Positions 55,450 through 63,380 of a DNA stretch of 64,000 bases are shown here, in pieces (positions within the stretch are counted from its first letter, which is position 1; the number at the start of each line of letters is the position of its first letter). The position numbers and the translations under genes are program-made. Below the pieces are notes generated by a model that ran no database searches, was not told the origin of the DNA, and worked only from the letters and a program-made list of their open reading frames with translations. Source of the stretch: Sinorhizobium chiapasense (GTDB lineage: Bacteria > Pseudomonadota > Alphaproteobacteria > Rhizobiales > Rhizobiaceae); NCBI RefSeq assembly GCF_036488675.1, contig NZ_CP133148.1:3490001-3554000 (forward strand). The letters are read 5' to 3'.

Positions 55450-55550
55450 TGCATGTCGCCCAAAAGTGTGCAGCGGTTTTGGGAAAACGACATGCATAAA
55501 AGCAAGGACCTAAAGCGATCGCATGGGTCCGATTGAACGCGACGCGCTTT
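55449..55550. repeat. Bi-hairpin element, family 2 relative
   Basis: The first hairpin is ATGCATGTCG/CGACATGCAT with inner CCCAAAA/TTTTGGG; the second has arms AAAGCG/CGCTTT around a GC-rich loop. The core AAAAGTGTG...CGGTTTT is shared with 13420-13517. It begins at the stop codon of the RTX gene and may serve as its transcription end. Confidence 0.65.
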
Positions 55551-55699
55551 AAAAGGTCGTGCTTTGAGCCTTGCCTCCGGAACCCGATTCGCAGGTAGTA
55601 ACCAGATGCTCCACTCGCGGCCTCATCCCTGTGCTTGTCACAGGGATATGAGCAGTGGCCCAAGTCTGCTGCGCGGAAGAGTCCTTTCAGCCCAAGGAC

Positions 55700-55805
55700 T
55701 GCTGCATGTTTCCTTAAAATCGTAGCCGATTTAAGGATAGAAACATGCAGCAATTCAAAGTGCTACAGCGTCCTTTGCGCGTCTGATAAGACGCGCGGCG
55801 CTGCA
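55700..55805. repeat. Bi-hairpin intergenic repeat, family 1, copy 7 (inverted)
   Basis: The hairpin CTGCATGTTTCCTTAAAATC to GATTTAAGG...CATGCAG (55702-55750) is followed by CAATTCAAAGTGCTACAGCG and TCTGATAAGACGCGCGGCGC. The remainder of 55551-56158 shows no gene. Confidence 0.85.
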
Positions 55806-56158
55806 GAAGTTCCGCTATTGGCGCAAACCAGACCTGAACCGAGCGGATGCGGACTTCTGCTCTCCACCCGTTTCTGTCTTTCGCCTTGGAGTACCGCATG
55901 ACCCAAGTTGAACGCAGATCGGTCATTCCTATAGCGCTGCCGGGTCTTGGGCGCAGAGATTGCGTGAGTGGTCGGTGGGCGGAAATCGGCACGCTATTTA
56001 GCTATGCGGTACTGCAACGGGCACACGCCGCATCGTGCGGCATGTCAGCCTGCGGAGCTCGTGGCAGTGCGGGAGAATGGCCTGATGTGGGCGAACATGC
56101 TGCGGGCGTTCCAAGTCGGGAGGGCTCTTGCGAGCGACTAATACAGAGCGTGCTGACC

Positions 56159-56371
56159 TCACGGCTTCCGGCACCGCGCCTCGTAGAGGCGTTCGAGGCG
56201 ACGGACGGTGTCGTGACTCGGGCGGCGTCCCTCGCCGACAGTAAGCCGCCAGATCGTCATGCGCGAAAGCTGCGCTTCCCGCGCAATGGCGGAAGGCCGC
56301 ATGCCGCTGGCCTGCAACCCGGCAATCATCGCCTCGACCATTTCAGGTGAAGTCGGCTCGTCGTCCCGCAT
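56159..56371 (-). CDS. Small helix-turn-helix protein beside the integrase
   Basis: 70 aa. The central segment SAIAREAQLSRMTIWRLTVG forms a Cro/XRE-like or LacI-like helix-turn-helix, followed by a basic helix (HDTVRRLERLYEARCRKP). It lies 30 bp downstream of the integrase stop, on the same strand. By size and position it could be a recombination directionality factor or a repressor of integrase expression; the sequence alone does not decide. Confidence 0.6.
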   Translation of the reverse strand: MRDDEPTSPEMVEAMIAGLQASGMRPSAIAREAQLSRMTIWRLTVGEGRRPSHDTVRRLERLYEARCRKP

Positions 56372-56401
56372 GGGAAAATTATACGCCGAAAGGGTGCAGT
56401 A

Positions 56402-57673
56402 TCAGGCAGCAATCCGCAGAGGCGAGACTATTTCCTGCAGCAGGTCCGCCCATGCGTCCAATGCCACCCGTTTCTCGGCAAGATAGTCGTTCTTGTCGTA
56501 GTGCACGGCGGTGACGCTACCATCCTTGTGCGCCAGTATCTGCCCGACGATGAACCGGGTGAGATTGGCTGCTTTTTCAGGTTCCACCCTTTTTCGCACC
56601 CGTTCCGATGTGATGTTGGTGCCACCAGTGCGCCGGAAATCATGCGGTGTGGCATCCGGTATCTCCAGATTCTTGGCGAGCCGGTTGAAGGCGCGGGTTA
56701 ATGAATGGCGGTCAATCGGCATCGCTTCCTCGCTCTGTGACGATTGGAAGACGTAGACGTCGCCGCCGATCTTGGTTTCCGCCTCGGAAAGCATCTGCAG
56801 CGCGAGGTCCGATAACGGCACGCATTGGGTGCGCTTGCCTTTCATCCGCCCTGCCGGGATCGTCCACGTCTTCTGGTCCCGGTTGACTTCGGACCAACGC
56901 ATGCCGGTCACTTCCTTGCCGCGTTGCAAGGTCAAGAGCGCCATGCACATGGCCAGCCGCATTTCTATTGTCAGCCTACGGTCGTTGCTGCCGCGCAACG
57001 CCGTCCAGAGCTTCCTCAGCTCGTCATCCTCCAGCACGCGCTCGCGTTCGGTCGGCGCAACGGTCGGCAGCTTGAGAGCGATGTTCGCCGGAATGATCTC
57101 TTTTAGCAGCGCGTAGCTCATCAACTGCCGGATCAGAGTGTAGCAGTGACGGCCACGCGACGGTGCCGCCTTGGTCTCACGCTTGATGAACTCGGCGATT
57201 TCCTGCCGTGTGATCGATGTTATCGGACGTTCGCCGAATTCCGGTTTGACGTGATTTTCCCAATGCCGCTTTTCCTCTGCCAGTACGCCCGGACGTTTCG
57301 GCTTGCCCTTCACCTTGTGTGTGCCGTTGGCGGCTGCGGCAAAATACTCGTCGGCAAGCATATCGAGACGGTTGAGCTTCTGCCGCTCGATTTCCGCCTT
57401 CTCTTCTTTTTCCCGTCCGACCACGTCGATCTTCTCGGCCACGTCGCCCTTGATCTGGCGCGCCAGCACGCGGGCACGTGCCAGTCCGATGTCGGGGTAG
57501 CGGCCAATCGTCTTGCGGCGATGCTCACCGCTCTTGGTGACGTAGCGCAACGACCACGACTTGGCACCGTTCTTAGTCACTCTGAAGGACAGACCCGGCT
57601 CGTCGTCGTCGCGGTGCTCCTCCCGGTCCTTGGTCGTCGAGAGGTTTTTCAGGGAGTCGTTTGTCAGCTTCAT
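56402..57673 (-). CDS. Tyrosine recombinase (island integrase, P4-type with DUF4102 arm domain)
   Basis: 423 aa from the ATG at 57673 (MKLTNDSLKNL); an in-frame start at 57700 is possible. The N-terminal arm-binding DUF4102 domain (PGLSFRVTKNGAKSWSLRYV, RKTIGRYPDIGLARARVLAR) is followed by a core-binding domain. The catalytic residues are the R in TLQRGKEVTGMRW, K in GRMKGKRTQ, HxxR in HDFRRTGGT, H in GQILAHKDGS and the nucleophile Y in VHYDKND. It is complete and of normal length, so it may be active. It reads inward from the right attachment repeat, the standard position for a tRNA-targeting island integrase. Confidence 0.92.
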   Translation of the reverse strand: MKLTNDSLKNLSTTKDREEHRDDDEPGLSFRVTKNGAKSWSLRYVTKSGEHRRKTIGRYPDIGLARARVLARQIKGDVAEKIDVVGREKEEKAEIERQKLNRLDMLADEYFAAAANGTHKVKGKPKRPGVLAEEKRHWENHVKPEFGERPITSITRQEIAEFIKRETKAAPSRGRHCYTLIRQLMSYALLKEIIPANIALKLPTVAPTERERVLEDDELRKLWTALRGSNDRRLTIEMRLAMCMALLTLQRGKEVTGMRWSEVNRDQKTWTIPAGRMKGKRTQCVPLSDLALQMLSEAETKIGGDVYVFQSSQSEEAMPIDRHSLTRAFNRLAKNLEIPDATPHDFRRTGGTNITSERVRKRVEPEKAANLTRFIVGQILAHKDGSVTAVHYDKNDYLAEKRVALDAWADLLQEIVSPLRIAA

Positions 57674-57816
57674 CGGGGGCAATACCTTTCTCGGGGGCAA
57701 CTCGGGGGCAAGTCATTTCGCCGCGCCTTGCCGTGACATATAGTGGTAAAATCCAAAAAAGCTAGTATTTTCAAAGTGAGCGTCACCTTACGGCACGCCG
57801 TGTCACGCTCTGGACT

Positions 57817-57864
57817 AGATTCCTAATCTGGGGGTCGCGCGTTCGAATCGCGCCGGGATCACCA
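57817..57864 (+). repeat. Island attachment repeat, right (partial tRNA-Arg copy)
   Basis: 48 bp identical to the 3' part of tRNA-Arg (16509-16556). It lacks the acceptor 5' strand and D-arm, so it is not a tRNA gene. It marks the right end of the island, 144 bp from the integrase start. Confidence 0.93.
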
Positions 57865-58022
57865 TTTCTTTCCCCTACTTTTTCGCTTCCTCGCAGACGA
57901 TGCCGGCCTCACGCTTCAGCCTGGTCGTGGCACAATGCGATTGATCTCCTATTACACTGCTATAGAATTCCGTCCGTTCTTCATCTTAGGGGAACTCGGA
58001 CCGCATGCTCGCCGAGTCTTGA

Positions 58023-58736
58023 ATGCGCAGACGAACAAAACAACGCACCGCGGCAACCATCTTGATTGCGCTCCTCGGCGCGTACCTGCTTGCCGCCTAC
58101 GTCGTGGTGCCGGCGATTTGGACGGTCCATGACGAGGATCGCGTTTTCCCACCCGAGCGGATGGTCACCACCACGGAGCAGGGCATCCCCGGCGATCCCA
58201 TCAATGTCGGCCTGATGGGCTCGAAGGAGCAGGTTATCCACGCCTTTGCAGCCGCGCACTGGGATCCCGCTGACGCAATCACCTTGCGGTCCTCCGTCGA
58301 CATCGGGTTGAGCGTGGTGCTCGACAGGCCCGACCTCGATGCTCCGGTCAGCTCGCTAATCTTCGAGGGCCGAAAACAGGATCTCGCCTTCGAGAAGCCC
58401 TCCGGCGAGAGCGCGGACAGGCGTCACCATGTCCGTTTCTGGCAAACGACCAAACTCGGCGAAGACGGCAAGCCGTTATGGCTCGGGTCGGCCAGCTACG
58501 ATCGCGGCGTGGGTTTCAGCCATGACACTGGCCAGATTACCCATCACATCGGACCGGATCTCGATGCCGAGCGCGACCTCCTCATTGGTGATCTCATGAA
58601 AGCCGGGCGGTTGCAGTCCACCTACGAGATCGAAGGGGCCGGAGCTACGAAAACCGGTCGCAACGGCGGCGGCGATCCGTATTTCACGGACGGCAAAGTA
58701 ATAGTCGGAGTGCTCGGCAAGCGCGCAGCCCAGTAG
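58023..58736 (+). CDS. LssY C-terminal-domain protein
   Basis: 237 aa. One N-terminal membrane anchor (AATILIALLGAYLLAAYVVV) precedes a periplasmic LssY_C-type domain: GDPINVGLMGSKEQVIHAFA, AAHWDPADAITLRSSVDIGL, HHVRFWQTTKLGEDGKPLWL and IGPDLDAERDLLIGDLMKAG are the family's landmarks. Function not established; related domains occur with PAP2 phosphatases in membrane lipid or envelope proteins. It is the first backbone gene right of the island. Confidence 0.8.
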   Translation: MRRRTKQRTAATILIALLGAYLLAAYVVVPAIWTVHDEDRVFPPERMVTTTEQGIPGDPINVGLMGSKEQVIHAFAAAHWDPADAITLRSSVDIGLSVVLDRPDLDAPVSSLIFEGRKQDLAFEKPSGESADRRHHVRFWQTTKLGEDGKPLWLGSASYDRGVGFSHDTGQITHHIGPDLDAERDLLIGDLMKAGRLQSTYEIEGAGATKTGRNGGGDPYFTDGKVIVGVLGKRAAQ

Positions 58737-58849
58737 TTTATCGTCACGCCGAATTCGGGCCGCCGGAGACGGCCTACATCCTCTCGTCGCGTGGATTTCG
58801 TCGGGGCAAATTGCGGCGAATCGCGTGGGGATCCCGTCCCTCCTGTCGA

Positions 58850-59575
58850 CTATCCGGTCTTCCTGCAAACAACGCCGGGATCCTCCTCGCCCTTCGTGAC
58901 GTCGAAGAGCGTCGCCTCCTCGCCCTCGGTCCACCAGACATATCGGCCGCCAGCGTATCTTGCGCCCGATCCGGAGATGACCGCCGAAGCGACGATGTAA
59001 GTGCCGCCGATCGAGAACGTCACCAGCGAGACGGGGCCAGCATTGATATATTCAGCCTCTACCGTCTCGCCGGCGCAATCATAACGAACCTTCTGTCTAT
59101 CGACTGCGCCGGCATCGGGGATGCTGAGCGTGACTTCGGCGACGCCAGGGACCGCAGCCTCCATCGAGGCGAGCCGCATGACCGGCGTGCCGTCCGGCCT
59201 CGTCAGCGTCAGTCTTCCGCTGTCGATCGTCCAGGTAAGGCCCTCGCGCAGAGTGGAGAAGAACTTCTCCTCCTGATCCATGATCGCCGGCGCGCACATC
59301 TTGCGCGCCGCAGCAGTCGGCCCGAATGTGATCGTCGTGCCCGAAAGGCTGAAGGCACCGGTGAAAATGTTGCACCCGGCCATGCCGCCATAGGTGCCGT
59401 CCTCGCGTATCTCGAGCACGCTCTGAAGGTCGTCGATCACGCCGCCGCCGCCGATGTCTTCGGCAAGCCACGAGCCGACCAGCTCTTCCGGCACCTTTTC
59501 GGCGGCAACTATCTCAGTGGAAGCAAGCTCGATCAAAACGCAAGCGCAGGAAGCGGCAGTCAGAGCCTTGAGCAT
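58850..59575 (-). CDS. META/HslJ-domain secreted protein
   Basis: 241 aa. The ATG at 59575 (MLKALTAASCACVLIELAST) follows GAGGAG and begins a signal peptide or lipoprotein-like leader; an earlier start at 59677 is less likely. The first half is a META domain (ELVGSWLAEDIGGGGVIDDL, GTYGGMAGCNIFTGAFSLSG, KMCAPAIMDQEEKFFSTLRE with conserved Cys and Glu). The second half resembles a lysozyme-inhibitor (MliC-like) domain (VRYDCAGETVEAEYINAGPV ... YVWWTEGEEATLFD). If so, it would protect peptidoglycan against host lysozymes. Confidence 0.75.
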   Translation of the reverse strand: MLKALTAASCACVLIELASTEIVAAEKVPEELVGSWLAEDIGGGGVIDDLQSVLEIREDGTYGGMAGCNIFTGAFSLSGTTITFGPTAAARKMCAPAIMDQEEKFFSTLREGLTWTIDSGRLTLTRPDGTPVMRLASMEAAVPGVAEVTLSIPDAGAVDRQKVRYDCAGETVEAEYINAGPVSLVTFSIGGTYIVASAVISGSGARYAGGRYVWWTEGEEATLFDVTKGEEDPGVVCRKTG

Positions 59576-59785
59576 CTGGAACTCCTCCACAAATCGGCAC
59601 GTTTTCGCTGCCTGCACCGATGCTAATAAGTCATGACACAGGATGCGAGCGGAAAACGCTTCGCCTATTCGGTACATCCCGCTTTAGTCGGGCGGTGCGA
59701 CGGAGGAACGGTAAGTCCGCCCTTGTTGCCTGGGGCGTTCGGCTGTAGAGCCTACTGACGAACGAAAAGAATACGGGATTTGGCA

Positions 59786-60961
59786 ATGGCATCCGGCGAC
59801 AGCACGAAGCGCCGTCTGACGATATTGGGCTCCACCGGTTCGATCGGCACAAACACGCTCGACGTCATCGACCGGCTGGGCGGGCGAGATCGTTTCGAGG
59901 TCGTCGCGCTGACCGGAAACGGCAATATCCCGCTTCTTGCCGAACAGGCGCGCCGGCTCGGCGCCGAACTGGCGGTGACCGCGGACGACAATCTTTATCA
60001 GGAGCTCAAATCGGCGCTTGCCGGCAGCGGGATCGCGGTCGGCGCCGGTCGCGGCGGCCTGATCGAAGCGGCCGAGCGCGACGCCGGCTGGGTGATGGCG
60101 GCAATCGTCGGCAATGCGGGTCTGGCCCCGACGCTTGCAGCGGCGCGGCGCGGTGCCGATATCGCGCTTGCCAACAAGGAATGTCTCGTCTCGGCTGGCA
60201 GCCTCTTCGTCGACGCGGTCAAGAAGGGCGGCGGCCAGCTGCTCCCCGTCGACAGCGAGCACAATGCGATCTTCCAGGTGCTGGAGAACGATCAGCGCCA
60301 TGCCGTCGAACGAATCATCCTGACGGCCTCCGGCGGCCCGTTCCGCACCAAATCCCTCGACGAGATGCGCCATGTGACGGCCGAGACGGCGCGCGCCCAT
60401 CCGAACTGGTCGATGGGGCTGAAGATCTCGATCGACAGCGCCTCGATGTTCAACAAAGCGCTCGAAATGATCGAGGCGCGCCATCTCTTCGGGCTGCGTC
60501 CCGAGCAGATCGAAGTCATCGTGCATCCGCAGTCGGTCATCCATTCGATGGTCGGCTACAGTGATGGATCGGTGCTGGCGCAACTCGGCTGCCCCGACAT
60601 GCGTACCGCCATCGGCTACGCGCTTTCCTATCCGAGCCGGTGCGATCTGCCGGTCGAGCGGCTCGATTTCGCAAGGCTTTCGCGGCTCGACTTCGAGGCG
60701 CCGGACGAAATCCGCTTTCCGGCCCTTCGCCTGGCGCGACGCGCCATGGAAGCCGGCGGCGTCCAGGGAGCCGTGCTGAACGGCGCCAAGGAAACGGCGC
60801 TCGAGGCCTTCATCAAGGGAAGGGCCGGCTTCCTCGCCATGGCCGAGATTGTCGAGAAGGTGATGGACGGGCTTGCGAACCTGCCTGCGGCCGTAACCAT
60901 GGATGATGTCTTCGCCGCGGACAAAAAAGCCCGGGAGATGGCCGCCGGGCTGATCGATTAG
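59786..60961 (+). CDS. dxr: 1-deoxy-D-xylulose 5-phosphate reductoisomerase
   Basis: 391 aa (start 59786; the codon at 59780 is TTG). It catalyses the first committed step of the MEP isoprenoid pathway. NADPH-binding GSTGSIGTNTLDVI is at about residues 14-27, KECLVSAG near 129, LLPVDSEHNAIFQVL near 151 with metal-binding Asp and Glu, TASGGPFR near 182, and NWSMGLKISIDSASMFNKAL near 209. All are intact. It is a normal full-length housekeeping enzyme and confirms that this side is chromosomal backbone. Confidence 0.97.
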   Translation: MASGDSTKRRLTILGSTGSIGTNTLDVIDRLGGRDRFEVVALTGNGNIPLLAEQARRLGAELAVTADDNLYQELKSALAGSGIAVGAGRGGLIEAAERDAGWVMAAIVGNAGLAPTLAAARRGADIALANKECLVSAGSLFVDAVKKGGGQLLPVDSEHNAIFQVLENDQRHAVERIILTASGGPFRTKSLDEMRHVTAETARAHPNWSMGLKISIDSASMFNKALEMIEARHLFGLRPEQIEVIVHPQSVIHSMVGYSDGSVLAQLGCPDMRTAIGYALSYPSRCDLPVERLDFARLSRLDFEAPDEIRFPALRLARRAMEAGGVQGAVLNGAKETALEAFIKGRAGFLAMAEIVEKVMDGLANLPAAVTMDDVFAADKKAREMAAGLID

Positions 60962-60998
60962 CATCCTGGCTCCTTCGAGCCGGTTTTCGCGTCATCTG

Positions 60999-61110
60999 CC
61001 CCTCATCCGGCCTGCCGGCCACCTTCTCCCCGCAAGCGGGGGCGAAGGGACTCGAGGCACGCCCTCAATCCTCTCTCCCCGCCTGCAGGGAGAGGGCTAG
61101 GGTGAGGGGC
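60999..61110. repeat. RIME1-like palindromic repeat (intact copy)
   Basis: Terminal CCCCTCATCCGG...GGGTGAGGGG enclosing CTTCTCCCCGC/GCGGGGGCGAAG and CTCTCCCCGCCTGC/GCAGGGAGAG palindromes. It fills the convergent gap between dxr and hemA and may act as a bidirectional terminator. It is closely similar to the interrupted copy at 13320-13530. Confidence 0.78.
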
Positions 61111-61146
61111 AAGTCCGCTCCAAGAGTGTCGGTGGTTCGCCCGTGC

Positions 61147-62361
61147 TTACGCGACGGCCCTTGCCAGCGCACAGCGCGACCAAAGCGAATGCAGCGCCCC
61201 GACCAGATGATCGATGTCGGCATCCGAATGCAGCGGCGTCGGGGTGATGCGCAGGCGCTCGGTCTTCTTCGGCACCGTCGGGTAGTTGATCGGCTGGACA
61301 TAGACGCCGAAATTGTCGAGCAGCAAGTCGGAGATCCACTTGCACTTGGCGGCATCGCCCACCATCACCGGCACGATGTGGCTCGGATTGACCATGTGCG
61401 GGATGCCGCGCTGGTCGAGCAACGAGCGCAGCCGCCGCACGCGCTCCTGATGCGCGAAACGTTCGACCTGGCTTCCCTTCAGGTGCCGGATGGAAGCGAG
61501 CGCACCGGCTGCAAGCGTTGGCGGCAGCGCCGTCGTGAAGATGAAGCCGGAAGCGAACGAGCGGACGAAATCGCAAAGCGCCGCCGAGCCGGTGATGTAG
61601 CCGCCCATGACGCCGAAGGCCTTGCCGAGCGTGCCCTCGATCACCGTCAGCCTGTGCATCAGCCCCTCGCGTTCGGCAATGCCGCCGCCGCGCGGGCCGT
61701 ACATGCCGACCGCGTGCACTTCGTCGAGATAGGTCATCGCGCCATACTTGTCGGCGAGATCGCAGAATTCCTTGATCGGCGCGATGTCGCCATCCATCGA
61801 GTAGACGGATTCAAAGGCGATGATTTTGGGCGCACGCGGATCGGCCGCCGCAAGTTTGGCTTCGAGATCGGCGACAGAATTGTGCTTGAAGATCACGCGT
61901 TCGCATTTCGAATGACGGATCCCTTCGATCATCGAAGCGTGATTCCCGGCGTCAGAGAAGACGATGATGCCGGGAATCTTGGAACAGAGCGTTCCAAGCG
62001 CGGCCCAGTTCGACACATAGCCGGAGGTGAACAGAAGCGCGGATTCCTTGCCGTGCAGATCGGCGAGCTCGCGTTCAAGCAGCACGTGGTAGTGATTGGT
62101 GCCGGAGATGTTGCGCGTGCCGCCGGCGCCGGCGCCGCATTCGTCAATGGCGCGCTTCATCGCTTCGGTGACGATCGGAGACTGACCCATGCCGAGATAG
62201 TCGTTCGAGCACCATACGGTCACTTCGTGGGTACCTTCGGCCGTGTGGCGCGTCGCCCTCGGAAAATCACCGCGATGGCGGGCGAGATCCGCGAAAACCC
62301 GATAGCGGCCTTCCTGATGCAGCCCGTCCAGCTCGTTTTTGAAGAAACTCTCGAAATCCAT
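61147..62361 (-). CDS. hemA: 5-aminolevulinate synthase
   Basis: 404 aa. Three consecutive ATGs exist (62367, 62364, 62361); GGAG stands six bases before the third, giving [20 protein letters not shown]. This PLP enzyme condenses glycine and succinyl-CoA (Shemin pathway of alphaproteobacteria). Recognisable are [45 protein letters not shown] and [16 protein letters not shown], the last containing the PLP-binding lysine in TLGKAFG. A FixK/FNR-type box lies about 147 bp upstream, consistent with oxygen-responsive haem synthesis. Confidence 0.97.
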   Translation of the reverse strand: MDFESFFKNELDGLHQEGRYRVFADLARHRGDFPRATRHTAEGTHEVTVWCSNDYLGMGQSPIVTEAMKRAIDECGAGAGGTRNISGTNHYHVLLERELADLHGKESALLFTSGYVSNWAALGTLCSKIPGIIVFSDAGNHASMIEGIRHSKCERVIFKHNSVADLEAKLAAADPRAPKIIAFESVYSMDGDIAPIKEFCDLADKYGAMTYLDEVHAVGMYGPRGGGIAEREGLMHRLTVIEGTLGKAFGVMGGYITGSAALCDFVRSFASGFIFTTALPPTLAAGALASIRHLKGSQVERFAHQERVRRLRSLLDQRGIPHMVNPSHIVPVMVGDAAKCKWISDLLLDNFGVYVQPINYPTVPKKTERLRITPTPLHSDADIDHLVGALHSLWSRCALARAVA

Positions 62362-62500
62362 CATCATCTCCAGTGCCCTGACGCCTTTCTTCATTCAAAG
62401 CGATCAGGGGTCAACCCCGGAAAGGCCCCCGCTCCTGCGGCAAAAGGCCCCTACTTTTGAACTATTCCAAAACAGCTAGTGCAACTCAATCCCCTCAACT

Positions 62501-62514
62501 TTGATCGAAGTCAA
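62501..62514. promoter_or_regulatory. Candidate FixK/FNR box upstream of hemA
   Basis: TTGATCGAAGTCAA: arms TTGAT/GTCAA, one mismatch from the consensus TTGAT-N4-ATCAA. It is centred about 147 bp upstream of the hemA start in the only intergenic region before that gene. Oxygen control of hemA by FNR/FixK proteins is known in other alphaproteobacteria; it is inferred here. Confidence 0.45.
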
Positions 62515-62522
62515 GCTATTGC

Positions 62523-62551
62523 AAAAAAGGACGGCCAAAGCCGCCCTCTTT
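62523..62551 (-). terminator. Rho-independent terminator after the coxM-like gene
   Basis: On the minus strand GGGCGGC-TTTGG-CCGTCC forms a GC-rich stem-loop followed directly by TTTTTT, 17 bp downstream of the coxM stop. It separates this operon from hemA. Confidence 0.7.
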
Positions 62552-62567
62552 CAATACTTAAGTCCCA

Positions 62568-63365
62568 TCAAGCCGTGGCCACGGCGCGCTTGGTCATAAC
62601 CTTGATAAGGTTGGCGCGATAGGCAGCGCTCGCATGAAGGTCTGTCAGCAAATCCGATGCATCCACGGAGACATTGCCGACCGCATCCGGCGACCAGTTG
62701 CCGGCAAGTGCCGCCTCCATGCCCTGATGGCGGAAGACACCATTCGAACCCGCTCCGGTCACGGCAACGCGCACGTCGCCATTGTCGCGGCGCACGACGA
62801 AGACGCCGGCCATCGCGTAGCGCGAGGCCGGGTTCGGGAACTTCTGGTAGGCCGCCTTCGTCGGCGCATCGAAGGTGATGGCGGTAATGATCTCGCCATC
62901 CTCCAACGCCGTTTCGAACAGTCCGGTGAAGAAGTCCGCCGCCGCGATCTCGCGGCTGTTGGTGACGATCACCGCGTCGAGTGCCAGCATCGCCGCCGGA
63001 TAGTCCGCCGCCGGATCATTGTTGGCGATGGAGCCACCGATTGTTCCCATGTTGCGGACGTGCGGGTCGCCGATATGGCTGGCCAGTGCGCAAATCGCCG
63101 GACAGACCGCCCCGAGTTCGGCCGACGACGCGACCTCGCGATGGGTTGTCGCCGCGCCGATCCGCACGGACCGGCCATTGACGGTAATCCCTTTCATTTC
63201 CGCGATGTGGCGAATGTCCACGAGATCGCTCGCCGCCGCAAGCCGCTGCTTCATGGTCGCAATGAGCGTCATGCCGCCGGCGAGATATTTGCCTTCGGCC
63301 GCTCCGCTGATCAGCTTCACCGCCTCCTGGACGGAGGACGGTCTATGATAGTTCGTCTCATACAT
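62568..63365 (-). CDS. FAD-binding medium subunit of a CO/xanthine dehydrogenase-family enzyme (CoxM/CutM-like)
   Basis: 265 aa. N-terminal YHRPSSVQEAVKLI and the FAD pyrophosphate-binding motifs KYLAGGMTLIATMK (near residue 27) and TIGGSIANNDPAADYPAAML (near 108) are the signature of the flavoprotein subunit of molybdenum hydroxylases. It passes electrons between the iron-sulfur subunit and acceptors. It lies 15 bp after the large-subunit gene. The small 2Fe-2S subunit is not in the window. The substrate is unknown. Confidence 0.9.
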   Translation of the reverse strand: MYETNYHRPSSVQEAVKLISGAAEGKYLAGGMTLIATMKQRLAAASDLVDIRHIAEMKGITVNGRSVRIGAATTHREVASSAELGAVCPAICALASHIGDPHVRNMGTIGGSIANNDPAADYPAAMLALDAVIVTNSREIAAADFFTGLFETALEDGEIITAITFDAPTKAAYQKFPNPASRYAMAGVFVVRRDNGDVRVAVTGAGSNGVFRHQGMEAALAGNWSPDAVGNVSVDASDLLTDLHASAAYRANLIKVMTKRAVATA

Positions 63366-63380
63366 CTCTGGTCCTCCGTA

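Larger units (their letters stand above)
16557..57864. mobile_element. About 41.3-kb genomic island integrated in tRNA-Arg(CCT)
   Basis: Bounded by 48-bp direct repeats of the tRNA 3' end, with a tyrosine recombinase 144 bp inside the right repeat reading inward. The flanks are conserved chromosomal genes (metH-pmi-kinase on the left; dxr-hemA on the right). The interior holds accessory functions: c-di-GMP signalling, two exopolysaccharide pathways, outer-membrane proteins, transposase and recombinase remnants, and an RTX protein. I saw no relaxase, type IV secretion or replication gene, so it looks integrative but not self-transmissible. Confidence 0.88.

Noticed and set aside
7131..55805. 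Dispersed palindromes as a CRISPR array
   Set aside because: Copies are tens of kb apart or mirror-oriented, with no regular spacers and no cas genes.
57817..57864. Second tRNA gene at the right island end
   Set aside because: Only the last 48 bp of the tRNA are present; there is no 5' acceptor strand or D-arm.
16557..57864. Prophage or conjugative element
   Set aside because: No capsid, terminase, tail, relaxase or type IV secretion genes were recognised in the interval.
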